NCBI GenBank assembly: GCA_001429255.1
Contig: LMJI01000001.1
Span: 2,216,310-2,280,309, forward strand
Direction: 5' to 3'
Length of the DNA: 64,000 nucleotides
Origin: Cellulomonas sp. Root930
Lineage (GTDB): Bacteria; Actinomycetota; Actinomycetes; Actinomycetales; Cellulomonadaceae
The notes beneath the pieces were generated by a model. That model saw nothing but the letters and a program-made list of their open reading frames with translations, had not been told where the DNA came from and made no database searches. This document shows positions 25,418 to 33,911 of the stretch, in pieces (the stretch's first letter is position 1; every line of letters begins with the position of its first letter). Both the position numbers and the translations under genes were made by a program.

Positions 25418-28400
25418 CCCTCTCCGCCGCGCAGATCGCCGCCCTCGTCGGCCAGCCGCCGCCCACGCCGGAGCAGCGGGTCGTCATCGAGGCGCCCCTC
25501 GGGCCGTCGCTCGTCGTGGCCGGTGCCGGGTCCGGCAAGACGGAGACCATGGCCGCACGCGTGGTCTGGCTGCTGGCCAACGGCATCGTCGCCCCCGACC
25601 AGGTGCTGGGCCTGACGTTCACGCGCAAGGCGGCCGGCGAGCTGGCCGAGCGGGTGCGCAAGCGGCTGCGCACCCTCGCCCGGGCGGCCGCGGCCGAGGG
25701 CGTGGTGCTGGGCGGCGAGGTCGACCCCGAGCGCGGAGCGGGCCTGGCGGGCCTCGCGCGGCCGACGATCTCCACCTACAACTCCTACGCGGCGTCCCTG
25801 GTGTCGGACCACGCGCTGCGGCTCGGGCTGGACCCGTCGGCGCGGCTGCTCGGGGAGGCAGCCCAGTGGCAGCTCGCCTCCGAGGTGGTCGAGGCGTGGA
25901 GCGACGACCTGGACACCGACGCCGCCACCTCCACCGTGATCGAGGCGGTGCTCGCGCTCTCGGGTGCGCTGGACGAGCACCTGCTCGACGCGGCCGGTGC
26001 CCGCAGCGGGATCGAGGGCATCATCGAGGCGATCGCGTCGACGCCGGCGGGCACCCCGCCGCGCGAGCCGTACGCCGAGATCAAGAGGCTGCTGCGGTCG
26101 CTGGGGGAGCGCGTCCGGGTCCTCGAGCTGGTCGCGGAGTACCGGGCGCGCAAACGCTCGAGCGACGCGATCGACTTCGGTGACCAGGTGGCCCTGGCCG
26201 CGCGGCTCGCCCTCGACGTGCCCGAGGTCGGGGTCGGCGAGCGGCAGCGGTTCCGGGTCGTCCTGCTCGACGAGTACCAGGACACGTCCTACGCCCAGCT
26301 GACCCTTCTCGGCGCCCTCTTCGGCGGCGGGCACCCGGTGACCGCGGTGGGTGACCCGCACCAGTCGATCTACGGCTGGCGGGGTGCGAGCGCCGGCGGG
26401 CTCGAGGGCTTCCCGACGTCGTTCCCGCAGGTGCACCCGGACGGCTCGCGGTCGCCGGCCGACGTCCATCTCCTGTCCACCTCGTGGCGCAACGACCGGC
26501 TCGTCCTCGCGGCGGCCAACCACGTGGCGGCACCGCTGCGGGCGTCGGCCACCCGCGTCGCGGTGCCGGTGCTGGTGGCGCGGCCGGGTGCGGGCGAGGG
26601 ACACGTCCACGCCCACGTCGCCGAGACGGTCGAGGACGAGGCGCGGGCGGTCGCGCAGTTCGTCCGCGACCGCTGGCGGCCCGCCGGACCGGGGCGCGAC
26701 CGGGTCACGGCCGCGGTCCTGTGCCGCAAGCGATCCCAGTTCGAGACCCTGCGCCGTGCCTTGCGCGACGCCGGGCTGCCGGTCGAGGTCGTCGGGCTCG
26801 GCGGGCTGCTCTCCGCACCCGAGGTGGTCGACCTGGTCGCCCTCCTGCAGGCCGCGCACGACCCGTCCCGCGGCGACGCCCTCATGCGCCTGCTCACGGG
26901 CGCGCGCACGCGGCTCGGCGCCGCGGACCTGCACGCGCTCGCAGCGTGGTCCGGCGAGCTCGCGGCGCGCCACGGTGGCGACTCCCGGTCGCGAGGGTGG
27001 ACGGCCGCGGTCGTGGAGGACGATGTGGTGGTCGAGGCGGACGCGGTCGACGAGCGCAGCATCGTCGACGCCCTCGACGCGATCACCGAGCTCCCGGTCG
27101 ACGGCTGGACCAGCCGCGGCGGTCGGACGCTCAGTGCCGTCGGGCGGGCGCGGCTCGCCGACCTCGCCCTGACCCTGCGCGTGCTGCGCGCGCACACCTA
27201 CCTGTCCGTGCCGGAGCTGGTCGGCGAGGCGGAGCGGCTCCTCGGGCTCGACATCGAGGTCGCCGCGCGGGCCAGCACGTCGCCGGGCCGCGCGCGGGCG
27301 CAGCTGGACGCGTTCCGGGACGTCGCCGTCGAGTTCGCCCGGTCCGCCGACCACCCGAACCTGGGCGGCTTCCTCGCGTGGCTCGAGGCGGCCGACTCCC
27401 GCGAGAACGGTCTGGACATGCCGGTCTCCGAGCCCGACCCCGACGCGGTGCAGCTCATCACCGTGCACGCGGCCAAGGGCCTCGAGTGGGACGTGGTCGC
27501 GGTCGCGGGGCTGGTGGACGGCGGGCTGCCGGCCACGGCGACGCAGGGCAAGGACGGACCGAAGGACTCCGCGTGGCTGACCGGGCTCGGCTCGCTGCCC
27601 TACCCGCTGCGCGGCGACCGTCACGACCTGCCGGTCTTCGCGTACTCCGGGGCCGACGATCCCAAGGAGCTCGAGGAGCGACGCAAGCAGTTCCTGCTCG
27701 ACGCCGGCGACCACGAGGTCGCCGAGGAGCGCCGGCTGGCCTACGTGGCGCTCACTCGTGCGCGGTCCGACCTGCTGCTCACCGCGGCGTGGTGGGGCGA
27801 CGGCACACGGGTCCGCAAGGTCTCGGTGTTCCTCACCGAGCTCGCCGACGCCGGTCTGGTGGAGACGGGTGGCTGGGAGGATGCGCCGGACGGCACGGGG
27901 GCCAACCCGCGCGCCTCGCTGGTGCTCACGGCCACCTGGCCCGCCGACCCGTTCGGCACCGATATCGGGCCGACCCGACGCGCGCACGTCGAGGACGCGG
28001 CCGCCCGGGTGCGCGCCGCGATGGCCCGGCACTCGTCGCACGGGGCGGACGAGGCCCGGCAGGCGACGGCCGACCCCGCTGGCGACCCGTCGGTGCCCGA
28101 CCAGGAGCTCGCCGCGCACCCGTGGGACGTCCTCGCCGAGCGTCTGCTCGCCGAGCGCGAGCGAGCACGCACACCCTCGGGCGAGGTCGAGCTGCCCGCG
28201 CACCTGTCCGCCTCCGCCCTGGTCCGGCTCGAGGGCGACCCGGCGGAGTTCGCGCAGCACCTGCGCCGCCCGGTGCCGGCCGAGCCGTCTCCGCAGGCCC
28301 GCCGGGGCACCCGGTTCCACGCCTGGGTCGAGGGCTGGTACGGCAGCGCCTCCCTGGTGGACGTCGACGCCCTTCCCGGTGCCGACGACGACTCCGCGGT

Positions 28401-28959
28401 CCTCGACCTCGACGAGCGCGCGCTCCGCGAGGCGTTCCTGGCCACGCAGTGGGCGAACCGCTCGCCGGTCGCGGTCGAGGTGGACATCGAGATCTCGGTC
28501 GACGGCTACGTGCTGCGCTCCCGGATCGACGCCGTCTTCCCCGACCCCGCCGTCGGCGGCGGGGAGCCGGGCGTCGTGGTGGTCGACTGGAAGACGGGTG
28601 CGCCGCCCAAGGACGAGGCCGCCCGCGCCTCGCGCGAGCTCCAGCTCGCCGTGTACCGGCTCGCCTGGTCGCGGTGGACGGGCACCCCGCTCGACCGGGT
28701 GCGCGCCGCCTTCTGCTACGTGGGCGCGGGCGTGACCGTCTACCCGGAGCGGCTCCTGGACGAGACGGAGATCGCCGAGCTGCTGAGCGCCGCGACCCGC
28801 GGTCCGCAGGCTCCGGGTGCGGTCACCCCGCGGGCCAACCGGCAGGGCGCGCGGCCCAACACCCCCGGCCGCGGCCGTGCGGGGTGGGAGGGGTCGAGAG
28901 CGACGCCCGCGCGACGCTCACCGCAGCCGTCGGCGCCCACCCTCTTCGACGCCGACTGA
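25414..28959 (+). CDS. adnB: AdnB-like helicase-nuclease subunit (active motor)
   Basis: This 1181-residue protein has an intact UvrD-type motor: Walker A GAGSGKTE (about 37-44), LLDEYQDTSYAQ (about 283-294), GDPHQSIYGWRGA, VHAAKGLEWDVV and YVALTRAR. The C-terminal RecB nuclease domain has VVDWKTG and the QLAVYRLAW motif. No Fe-S cysteine set is evident at this end, unlike AdnA. It should provide the ATP-driven translocation of the AdnAB complex and one of its nucleases. The ATG at 25414-25416 overlaps the adnA stop. A weak hairpin and a convergent gene follow. Confidence 0.94.
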   Translation: MTLSAAQIAALVGQPPPTPEQRVVIEAPLGPSLVVAGAGSGKTETMAARVVWLLANGIVAPDQVLGLTFTRKAAGELAERVRKRLRTLARAAAAEGVVLGGEVDPERGAGLAGLARPTISTYNSYAASLVSDHALRLGLDPSARLLGEAAQWQLASEVVEAWSDDLDTDAATSTVIEAVLALSGALDEHLLDAAGARSGIEGIIEAIASTPAGTPPREPYAEIKRLLRSLGERVRVLELVAEYRARKRSSDAIDFGDQVALAARLALDVPEVGVGERQRFRVVLLDEYQDTSYAQLTLLGALFGGGHPVTAVGDPHQSIYGWRGASAGGLEGFPTSFPQVHPDGSRSPADVHLLSTSWRNDRLVLAAANHVAAPLRASATRVAVPVLVARPGAGEGHVHAHVAETVEDEARAVAQFVRDRWRPAGPGRDRVTAAVLCRKRSQFETLRRALRDAGLPVEVVGLGGLLSAPEVVDLVALLQAAHDPSRGDALMRLLTGARTRLGAADLHALAAWSGELAARHGGDSRSRGWTAAVVEDDVVVEADAVDERSIVDALDAITELPVDGWTSRGGRTLSAVGRARLADLALTLRVLRAHTYLSVPELVGEAERLLGLDIEVAARASTSPGRARAQLDAFRDVAVEFARSADHPNLGGFLAWLEAADSRENGLDMPVSEPDPDAVQLITVHAAKGLEWDVVAVAGLVDGGLPATATQGKDGPKDSAWLTGLGSLPYPLRGDRHDLPVFAYSGADDPKELEERRKQFLLDAGDHEVAEERRLAYVALTRARSDLLLTAAWWGDGTRVRKVSVFLTELADAGLVETGGWEDAPDGTGANPRASLVLTATWPADPFGTDIGPTRRAHVEDAAARVRAAMARHSSHGADEARQATADPAGDPSVPDQELAAHPWDVLAERLLAERERARTPSGEVELPAHLSASALVRLEGDPAEFAQHLRRPVPAEPSPQARRGTRFHAWVEGWYGSASLVDVDALPGADDDSAVLDLDERALREAFLATQWANRSPVAVEVDIEISVDGYVLRSRIDAVFPDPAVGGGEPGVVVVDWKTGAPPKDEAARASRELQLAVYRLAWSRWTGTPLDRVRAAFCYVGAGVTVYPERLLDETEIAELLSAATRGPQAPGAVTPRANRQGARPNTPGRGRAGWEGSRATPARRSPQPSAPTLFDAD

Positions 28960-28975
28960 CGTCCACCCGGTGCGG

Positions 28976-28994
28976 CGGCTCAGCCGAGGAGCCG
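28976..28994. terminator. Small hairpin between convergent genes
   Basis: CGGCTC (28976-28981) and GAGCCG (28989-28994) form a 6-bp stem with a 7-nt loop, between the adnB stop and the stop of the convergent APH-fold gene. It is short, so terminator activity is doubtful. Confidence 0.35.
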
Positions 28995-29033
28995 GGCATG
29001 CACGCATGGCGCCCCAGGAGACAGAGCGATCCG

Positions 29034-29981
29034 TCACGCCATCAGCGGCTCGGCCTCGGCGTCCCGGCCCTCGTGCGTGTGCGCGTCGAGGTCCTCGAGC
29101 ATGGCGACGGCGTCGTCGATGATCTCCGCGTCCTGGGTGCGCACCCCGTAGAGCAGCCACCGGGCGAGCGCGAGCTCCCCGGCGAGCAGGGCGCGATCGA
29201 CCAGGTGCGGGTCGGTGAGCTCGGTCCGGCGCAGCTGGTACGCCTCCATGATCGAGTCGGTGGTGTCCGGGTGGGCGGCGACGAGGAGCCAGGCGAGGTC
29301 GTCGGCGGGGTCGGCCACGCAGGCGTCGCCCCAGTGCAGGATCCCGGTGACCTTGTCGCCCTGGACGAGCACCCGGTCGCTGGTGAGGTCGCCGTGCACG
29401 ACCGTGGGGCGGAAACGCCACATCGCGACGTCCTCGAGCCGCTCCTCCCAGCGCCGCAGCAGGGCGGGCGGGACCTTGCCGCTGCGAGCGGCCTCGTCGA
29501 CCTCCGCCTGACGGCGCTGGCGGTACTCGCCGGCGTCGTACGCGGGCAGGCCGGCGTTCTCGACGATGACGGTGGGCAGCTCGTGCAGCGCGGCGATCGC
29601 GCGGCCGAGCGACGCGGCGAGACCGGGGCCGGGGGCGAGGCGCTCGAGCCGCAGCGGGTCGCCGGGGATCTCGGCGTGCACGGCCGCGCGCCCACCCTCG
29701 GGCAGGTGCGCGAACCCGGCGGGAGCCGGGACGGCGAAGGGCAGCTTCCCGCGCTCGGACTCCGCCGCGAGCATGGACAGGAGCACGACCTCGGCCTCGA
29801 GCGCGGCGCCGGCCGCGGCGTGCTGCGGGGCGCGCACGACCCAGCGGTTGCGGTGGGCGTCGATGACGACCGCCGTGTCGAAGTCGGACCCGGGCTGGGC
29901 GGGCCGTCGGACGTCGAAGGCGTCGAGTCCCGGGACGGCGACGGTCGCCAGCGCGGCCAGGGCGAGGGGGGATCGGACCAC
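29034..29981 (-). CDS. Aminoglycoside-phosphotransferase-fold protein, probable pseudokinase
   Basis: This is a 315-residue APH/kinase-fold protein. The nucleotide lobe includes VVIDAHRNRWVVRAP and the Glu helix AALEAEVVLLSML. The catalytic loop is HGDLTSDRVLV, in which Arg replaces the metal-binding Asn of HGDxxxxN. The DFG-equivalent site reads ILHWGDACVADP with His where Asp is expected. Both Mg2+ ligands are therefore missing, so catalysis is doubtful. The GTG at 29979-29981 was chosen; a longer in-frame ORF runs antisense into nudC. It lies convergent to adnB and divergent from nudC. Confidence 0.85.
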   Translation of the reverse strand: MVRSPLALAALATVAVPGLDAFDVRRPAQPGSDFDTAVVIDAHRNRWVVRAPQHAAAGAALEAEVVLLSMLAAESERGKLPFAVPAPAGFAHLPEGGRAAVHAEIPGDPLRLERLAPGPGLAASLGRAIAALHELPTVIVENAGLPAYDAGEYRQRRQAEVDEAARSGKVPPALLRRWEERLEDVAMWRFRPTVVHGDLTSDRVLVQGDKVTGILHWGDACVADPADDLAWLLVAAHPDTTDSIMEAYQLRRTELTDPHLVDRALLAGELALARWLLYGVRTQDAEIIDDAVAMLEDLDAHTHEGRDAEAEPLMA

Positions 29982-30104
29982 GCGCCCAGGATAGGCGGGC
30001 GACAGAGCCGTCCCCGTCGAGGCGCTCGGCGTGTTGCGCCCGATTGGTCCCACCGCGCCCGTTTCCGCGAGCCCGGCGGTGCCTCCCCGCGTACGGTGAC
30101 CGGC

Positions 30105-31088
30105 GTGATCGTTCCGGATGACCTCCCCCTGTCCCGTGCCGGCATCGACCGGGCCGCGCTGCTGCGCACCGAGGACGGGGTCGTCCGCACGGCCCTCGCC
30201 GATCCCGCCACGCGCGTGCTGCTCGTGTGCGACGCGGCCGTGGTCACCGCTGCGGGGCCGACGGTCGCGCTGCTCGACCCGGCGGACGTGGCGCGCCTGC
30301 TCCCGGCCGACGACGAGGCCTGGCTGCTGCTCGGCCGGGGTGACGGCGGCGAGGCGTACCTGGCGCGCCGGGTGGCGGACCGCCGTCCCGCGCCGACCGT
30401 GGGGGAGGCGTCCGACGTGCTGGTGCACACCGCGCCGACCAGCACGGGACCCGCGATCACGCCGACGCTGCCCGACGGGCTGACCTGGACGGCGCTGCGC
30501 GACATCGGCGCCGACCTGTCGGCGCAGGAGGCGGGGCTGGCCACGACGGCGGTGGCGCTCGACGCCTGGCACGCCCGGCACCCCCGCTGCCCGCGCTGCG
30601 GCGCCGAGACCCGGGTGGCGCAGTCGGGCTGGACGCGGGTGTGCGTGGTCGACGGGTCGGAGCACTACCCGCGGACGGATCCCGCGGTGATCATGGCGGT
30701 GGTCGACGCCGACGACCGGATCCTGCTGGGCCATGCGGCCCACTGGCCGGCCGGTCGGTGGTCCACCCTCGCGGGGTTCGTCGAGGCGGGGGAGTCGCTC
30801 GAGCACGCGGTCCGCCGCGAGGTGGCGGAGGAGACGGGAGTCCTCGTCGGTGACGTGTCCTACCGGGGCAGCCAGCCGTGGCCGTTCCCCGCGTCCCTCA
30901 TGATCGGCTTCCGCGCGCAGGCCGAGTCGACGGACGTGCACGTGGACGGCATCGAGCTGACGGAGGCGCGGTGGTTCTCCCGCGCCGAGCTGGCGGACGC
31001 CGTGCGGACCGGCGACGTCATCCCGCCGGGGCGGGCGTCGATCGCCCGGGCGCTCGTGGAGGAGTGGTTCGGGGGACCGCTCAGCTGA
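30105..31088 (+). CDS. nudC: NAD(+) diphosphatase (NudC), also a deNADding-enzyme family member
   Basis: This 327-residue Nudix hydrolase has an N-terminal NudC domain, a zinc-ribbon part (CPRCGAET and one further Cys in TRVC), and the Nudix box GFVEAGES followed by REVAEETGV. The NudC-specific SQPWPFPASLM array is present. It should cleave NADH/NAD+ to NMN(H) and AMP, and may remove NAD caps from RNA. The ribbon's fourth Cys is not seen, with His or Asp of DGSEHYP nearby instead. The GTG at 30105 was chosen; another GTG three codons earlier is possible. The stop lies in a tandem duplication. Confidence 0.93.
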   Translation: MIVPDDLPLSRAGIDRAALLRTEDGVVRTALADPATRVLLVCDAAVVTAAGPTVALLDPADVARLLPADDEAWLLLGRGDGGEAYLARRVADRRPAPTVGEASDVLVHTAPTSTGPAITPTLPDGLTWTALRDIGADLSAQEAGLATTAVALDAWHARHPRCPRCGAETRVAQSGWTRVCVVDGSEHYPRTDPAVIMAVVDADDRILLGHAAHWPAGRWSTLAGFVEAGESLEHAVRREVAEETGVLVGDVSYRGSQPWPFPASLMIGFRAQAESTDVHVDGIELTEARWFSRAELADAVRTGDVIPPGRASIARALVEEWFGGPLS

Positions 31089-31106
31089 GGGGGACCGCTC
31101 AGCTGA
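31071..31106. repeat. Perfect 18-bp tandem duplication spanning two convergent stops
   Basis: GGGGGACCGCTCAGCTGA occurs twice back to back (31071-31088 and 31089-31106). Each copy contains the palindrome-forming CTCAGCTGA. Copy 1 holds the nudC stop, and copy 2 supplies the mycoredoxin stop on the other strand (31099-31101). Confidence 0.95.
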
Positions 31107-31359
31107 GGCGGTCGCGCACCTGCGAGAGCGACGGGTTCGTCGCGGCGGACCCGTCGGGGAACACGACCGTCGGCACCGTCTGGTTGCCGCCGTTGAGCGA
31201 CTCGACGAGCGCTGCCGCGTCGGGGTGCTCCTCGATGTTCACCTCGGTGTAGCCGATGCCTGCGGAGTCCAGCTGCGTCTTGAGCCGGCGGCAGTACCCG
31301 CACCAGGTGGTGGAGTACATCGTGATCGTGCCGGTCTCGGGCAGGGTCTGCGTGGTCAT
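31099..31359 (-). CDS. mrx1: Mycoredoxin (glutaredoxin-like)
   Basis: This 86-residue thioredoxin-fold protein has the active site WCGYC (about 18-22), the mycoredoxin variant of CPYC. It also has TVPTVVFPDG with the cis-proline and ends in SLSQVRDRL. It should reduce mycothiol-mixed disulfides with mycothiol as cofactor (family knowledge). The ATG at 31357-31359 has SD GAGGA; an upstream in-frame extension would overlap the uvrD2 promoter region. It is convergent with nudC and divergent from uvrD2, the same neighbours as in mycobacteria from memory. Confidence 0.92.
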   Translation of the reverse strand: MTTQTLPETGTITMYSTTWCGYCRRLKTQLDSAGIGYTEVNIEEHPDAAALVESLNGGNQTVPTVVFPDGSAATNPSLSQVRDRLS

Positions 31360-31514
31360 CGGTCCTCGTCGGTCGGTTCTCGAGCACGGTCGTGGCGAGA
31401 TCGTCGCCCAGGGCAGCAACGTCCGCAAGCTCGCGACTCTTCCCGGGTCACTCGAACGGGCGTCGTCCACCGGCCGCGTCCGGCGTGTGGGCCGGTGCTG
31501 CGAGACTGTGCCCG

Positions 31515-33515
31515 ATGTCCGCCGAAGCCCTCCTGGACGCCCTCGACCCCGAGCAGCGTGCCGTCGCGACGACCCTGAGGGGTCCCGTGCGCGTGCTCGC
31601 CGGCGCGGGCACGGGCAAGACCCGGGCGATCACGCACCGCATCGCCTACGGCATCCAGGTGGGGGCCTACCGGCCGGCCAACGTGCTGGCCGTGACGTTC
31701 ACCGCCCGTGCCGCGGGGGAGATGCGGACCCGGCTGCGGCTGCTCGGCGCGTCCGGTGTCCAGGCGCGGACGTTCCACGCCGCGGCGCTGCGCCAGCTGG
31801 GGTTCTTCTGGCCCAAGGTCGTCGGCGGCCCGCCGCCCCGGATCCTCGAGCAGAAGGTCAAGCTCGTCGCGCACGCCGCGCAGCTGGTCGGCATCGAGAC
31901 GGACCGGGAGAGCGTGCGCGACCTGGCGTCCGAGATCGAGTGGGCCAAGGTCTCGCTGGTCACGGCCGACGACTACGCCAAGGCGGCCGCCGCCACCGAC
32001 CGCCCAGGCCCGGGGGGCATCGACCCGCAGTCCGTCGCCCGGCTCATGGCGGCCTACGAGTCCGCCAAGGACCAGCAGGGCGTCATCGACTTCGAGGACG
32101 TCCTCCTCCTGCTCGCCGCCATGCTGGCCGAGCGGCGGGACGTGGCGGACTCGGTCCGGGAGCAGTACCAGCACTTCGTGGTCGACGAGTACCAGGACGT
32201 CAGCCCGCTCCAGCAGTACCTGCTCGACCAGTGGCTCGGCGGTCGGCAGGAGCTGTGCGTGGTCGGCGACCCGAGCCAGACCATCTACTCGTTCGCGGGC
32301 GCCTCCGCGCACCACCTCACGTCGTTCACGGCCGCCTACCCGCGCGCCACCACGGTCGAGCTCGTCCGGGACTACCGCTCGACGCCGCAGGTGGTGAGCC
32401 TGGCCAACCACGTCATGCACGCGTCCCGCAAGGCGGGCGGACCCGCGCCCCTCGAGCTGCGGGCGCAGCGCGCCGACGGTCCCGACGTCTCCTACGTGAC
32501 CTACGCGGACGACGACGCAGAGGCCGCCGGCGTCACCGCGACGATCGCCGAGCTGGTCCGCGGTGGCGTGTCGGCCGCCGACATCGCGGTCCTGTTCCGG
32601 ACCAACGTGCAGTCCGAGGCGTTCGAGGCGGCCCTGTCCGACCGGGGCATTGCCTACCAGGTGCGCGGGAACGCGCGGTTCTTCGCGCGGGCGGACGTGC
32701 GCAAGGCGATGGTCCTGCTGCGCGGTGGTGCGCGGGCCGTGGATCCCGACCTGCCGATGCCGGACGCGGTCCGGGACATCCTGCGCAACGCGGGCTGGTC
32801 GGAGAACCCGCCGGAGGGCCGCGGCGCGGCGCGCGAACGCTGGGACGCCCTGCAGGCGCTCGTGACGCTGGCCGACTCGCTGGCTGCGGCCCCACCGACG
32901 GGCAGCGGTCCGCCGACCGTCTCCGACCTGGTCGCCGAGCTCGACGAACGCGCGTCCGCGCAGCACGCGCCGACCGTCGAGGGCGTGACCCTGGCCTCCC
33001 TGCACGCCGCCAAGGGCCTCGAGTGGGACGCGGTGTTCCTCGTGGGGCTGTCCGAGGGGCTGCTCCCCACGGTCCAGGCGCAGACCGACGCCGCGCTGGC
33101 CGAGGAGCGGCGACTGCTCTATGTCGGGATCACCCGGGCGCGCGTGCACCTGCACCTGTCGTACTCCCGTGCCCGTCATCCGCGCGCCCGCGCGAGCCGC
33201 ACCGTCTCGCGGTTCCTCACCGACCTCTGGCCCGACGAGCGTCGCCGCCCGGGGGTGCCGCGGCGCGAGCTCGACGACCGCCAGCAGGCCGTCGTCGACG
33301 CACTCACCGCGTGGCGCGACGGCCACGCGGCCGAGCTGCGCCGCCAGCCCGCGTCCGTCCTGACCAGCGCGACCATCCGCGCGATCGCGGAGCGGTGCCC
33401 CGGCACGCTCGAGGAGCTGGGCTCGGTCCGCGGGGTCGGACCGATGACGCTGGCGGACGTCGGCGAGGACGTTCTGGCGGCCGTCCGCGCGACCGTCGCC
33501 CAGCCCGCTCGCTGA
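31515..33515 (+). CDS. uvrD2: UvrD2-like ATP-dependent DNA helicase with C-terminal HRDC-like domain
   Basis: This is a 666-residue superfamily 1 helicase. Walker A is GAGTGKTR (30-37), motif II VVDEYQDVSPLQ (about 224-235), GDPSQTIYSFAGA, LHAAKGLEWDAVF and YVGITRARVHL. After an Arg-rich linker, the last 75 residues (AVVDALTAWRD to VLAAVRA) resemble an HRDC domain, as in mycobacterial UvrD2. The ATG at 31515 is used. The whiB7 promoter begins right after its stop, so whiB7 is probably transcribed mainly on its own. Confidence 0.92.
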   Translation: MSAEALLDALDPEQRAVATTLRGPVRVLAGAGTGKTRAITHRIAYGIQVGAYRPANVLAVTFTARAAGEMRTRLRLLGASGVQARTFHAAALRQLGFFWPKVVGGPPPRILEQKVKLVAHAAQLVGIETDRESVRDLASEIEWAKVSLVTADDYAKAAAATDRPGPGGIDPQSVARLMAAYESAKDQQGVIDFEDVLLLLAAMLAERRDVADSVREQYQHFVVDEYQDVSPLQQYLLDQWLGGRQELCVVGDPSQTIYSFAGASAHHLTSFTAAYPRATTVELVRDYRSTPQVVSLANHVMHASRKAGGPAPLELRAQRADGPDVSYVTYADDDAEAAGVTATIAELVRGGVSAADIAVLFRTNVQSEAFEAALSDRGIAYQVRGNARFFARADVRKAMVLLRGGARAVDPDLPMPDAVRDILRNAGWSENPPEGRGAARERWDALQALVTLADSLAAAPPTGSGPPTVSDLVAELDERASAQHAPTVEGVTLASLHAAKGLEWDAVFLVGLSEGLLPTVQAQTDAALAEERRLLYVGITRARVHLHLSYSRARHPRARASRTVSRFLTDLWPDERRRPGVPRRELDDRQQAVVDALTAWRDGHAAELRRQPASVLTSATIRAIAERCPGTLEELGSVRGVGPMTLADVGEDVLAAVRATVAQPAR

Positions 33516-33555
33516 GCCAATCGGGCGATGGCAGAAATTCGTCGAGGAAACTCCG

Positions 33556-33594
33556 TTTATTCGGTTGTCCGCCCCGCGAGCCCGGTCCTAGTCT
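33556..33594 (+). promoter_or_regulatory. whiB7 promoter with AT-rich WhiB7-type element
   Basis: The -35-like TTGTCC (33565-33570) and -10-like TAGTCT (33589-33594) are 18 bp apart. TTTATT (33556-33561) ends 3 bp before the -35, standing out in GC-rich DNA, with more A-runs (AAATTC, GGAAACT) upstream. WhiB7 with the principal sigma factor is known to need a short AT-rich patch at exactly this place, so this looks autoregulated. Confidence 0.7.
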
Positions 33595-33664
33595 GGGCGA
33601 CGTCCTTGTTGAGGGACCGCGCCGAGAGGTGAGGGTCCGAGCCGGAGAGGGGGTGGGTGCACCG

Positions 33665-33850
33665 ATGAACACAAAGATCCAGACGCCGGACGCTTACGCG
33701 TTCCTGCCGCGATCTGTCGCGCCCACCATGTTCCGGTTCCAGGGGATCGCTCTGCCCATCGGCGGCAGCACCCTCGAGCTCACCGGCGGGTCGAAGCGTC
33801 GCACGGCGACCGATCCCCGCACGCAGCTGATCCGGACTCCCATGATCTGA
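33665..33850 (+). CDS. Upstream ORF (leader peptide) of whiB7
   Basis: This 61-codon ORF starts at ATG 33665 (preceded by GGAGAGGGGG) and ends TGA at 33848-33850, just before the attenuator hairpin. It begins MNTKIQTPDAYAFLPRSVAP. I know no protein function for it. Its place between the whiB7 promoter and a terminator, and the pairing of its last codons with the terminator arm, suggest that its translation is the sensor for ribosome inhibition. The peptide could also act in its own right, but nothing supports that. Confidence 0.75.
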   Translation: MNTKIQTPDAYAFLPRSVAPTMFRFQGIALPIGGSTLELTGGSKRRTATDPRTQLIRTPMI

Positions 33851-33881
33851 CCTCGACAGAGGCATCAGGCCGCGGAGTCCG
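33833..33881 (+). promoter_or_regulatory. Predicted antiterminator pairing in the whiB7 leader
   Basis: CGGACTCC (33833-33840, codons 57-59 of the upstream ORF) is a perfect complement of GGAGTCCG (33874-33881), which is part of the 5' arm of the terminator. The two structures exclude each other. A ribosome finishing the upstream ORF would cover 33833-33840 and favour termination. A ribosome stalled earlier would leave it free and favour readthrough (inference). Confidence 0.6.
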
Positions 33882-33911
33882 AACTCGGACCCGCGGCCTT
33901 TCTGTTTCTCC
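33868..33911 (+). terminator. Intrinsic terminator / attenuator between the upstream ORF and whiB7
   Basis: Stem arms GGCCGCGG (33868-33875) and CCGCGGCC (33891-33898) are extended by GTCCGA (33877-33882) and TCGGAC (33885-33890), with one bulged A and a tiny loop. A T-rich tail TTTCTGTTTCTCC (33899-33911) follows. It is the clearest U-tract terminator in the window and stands inside the whiB7 transcription unit. Confidence 0.85.
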
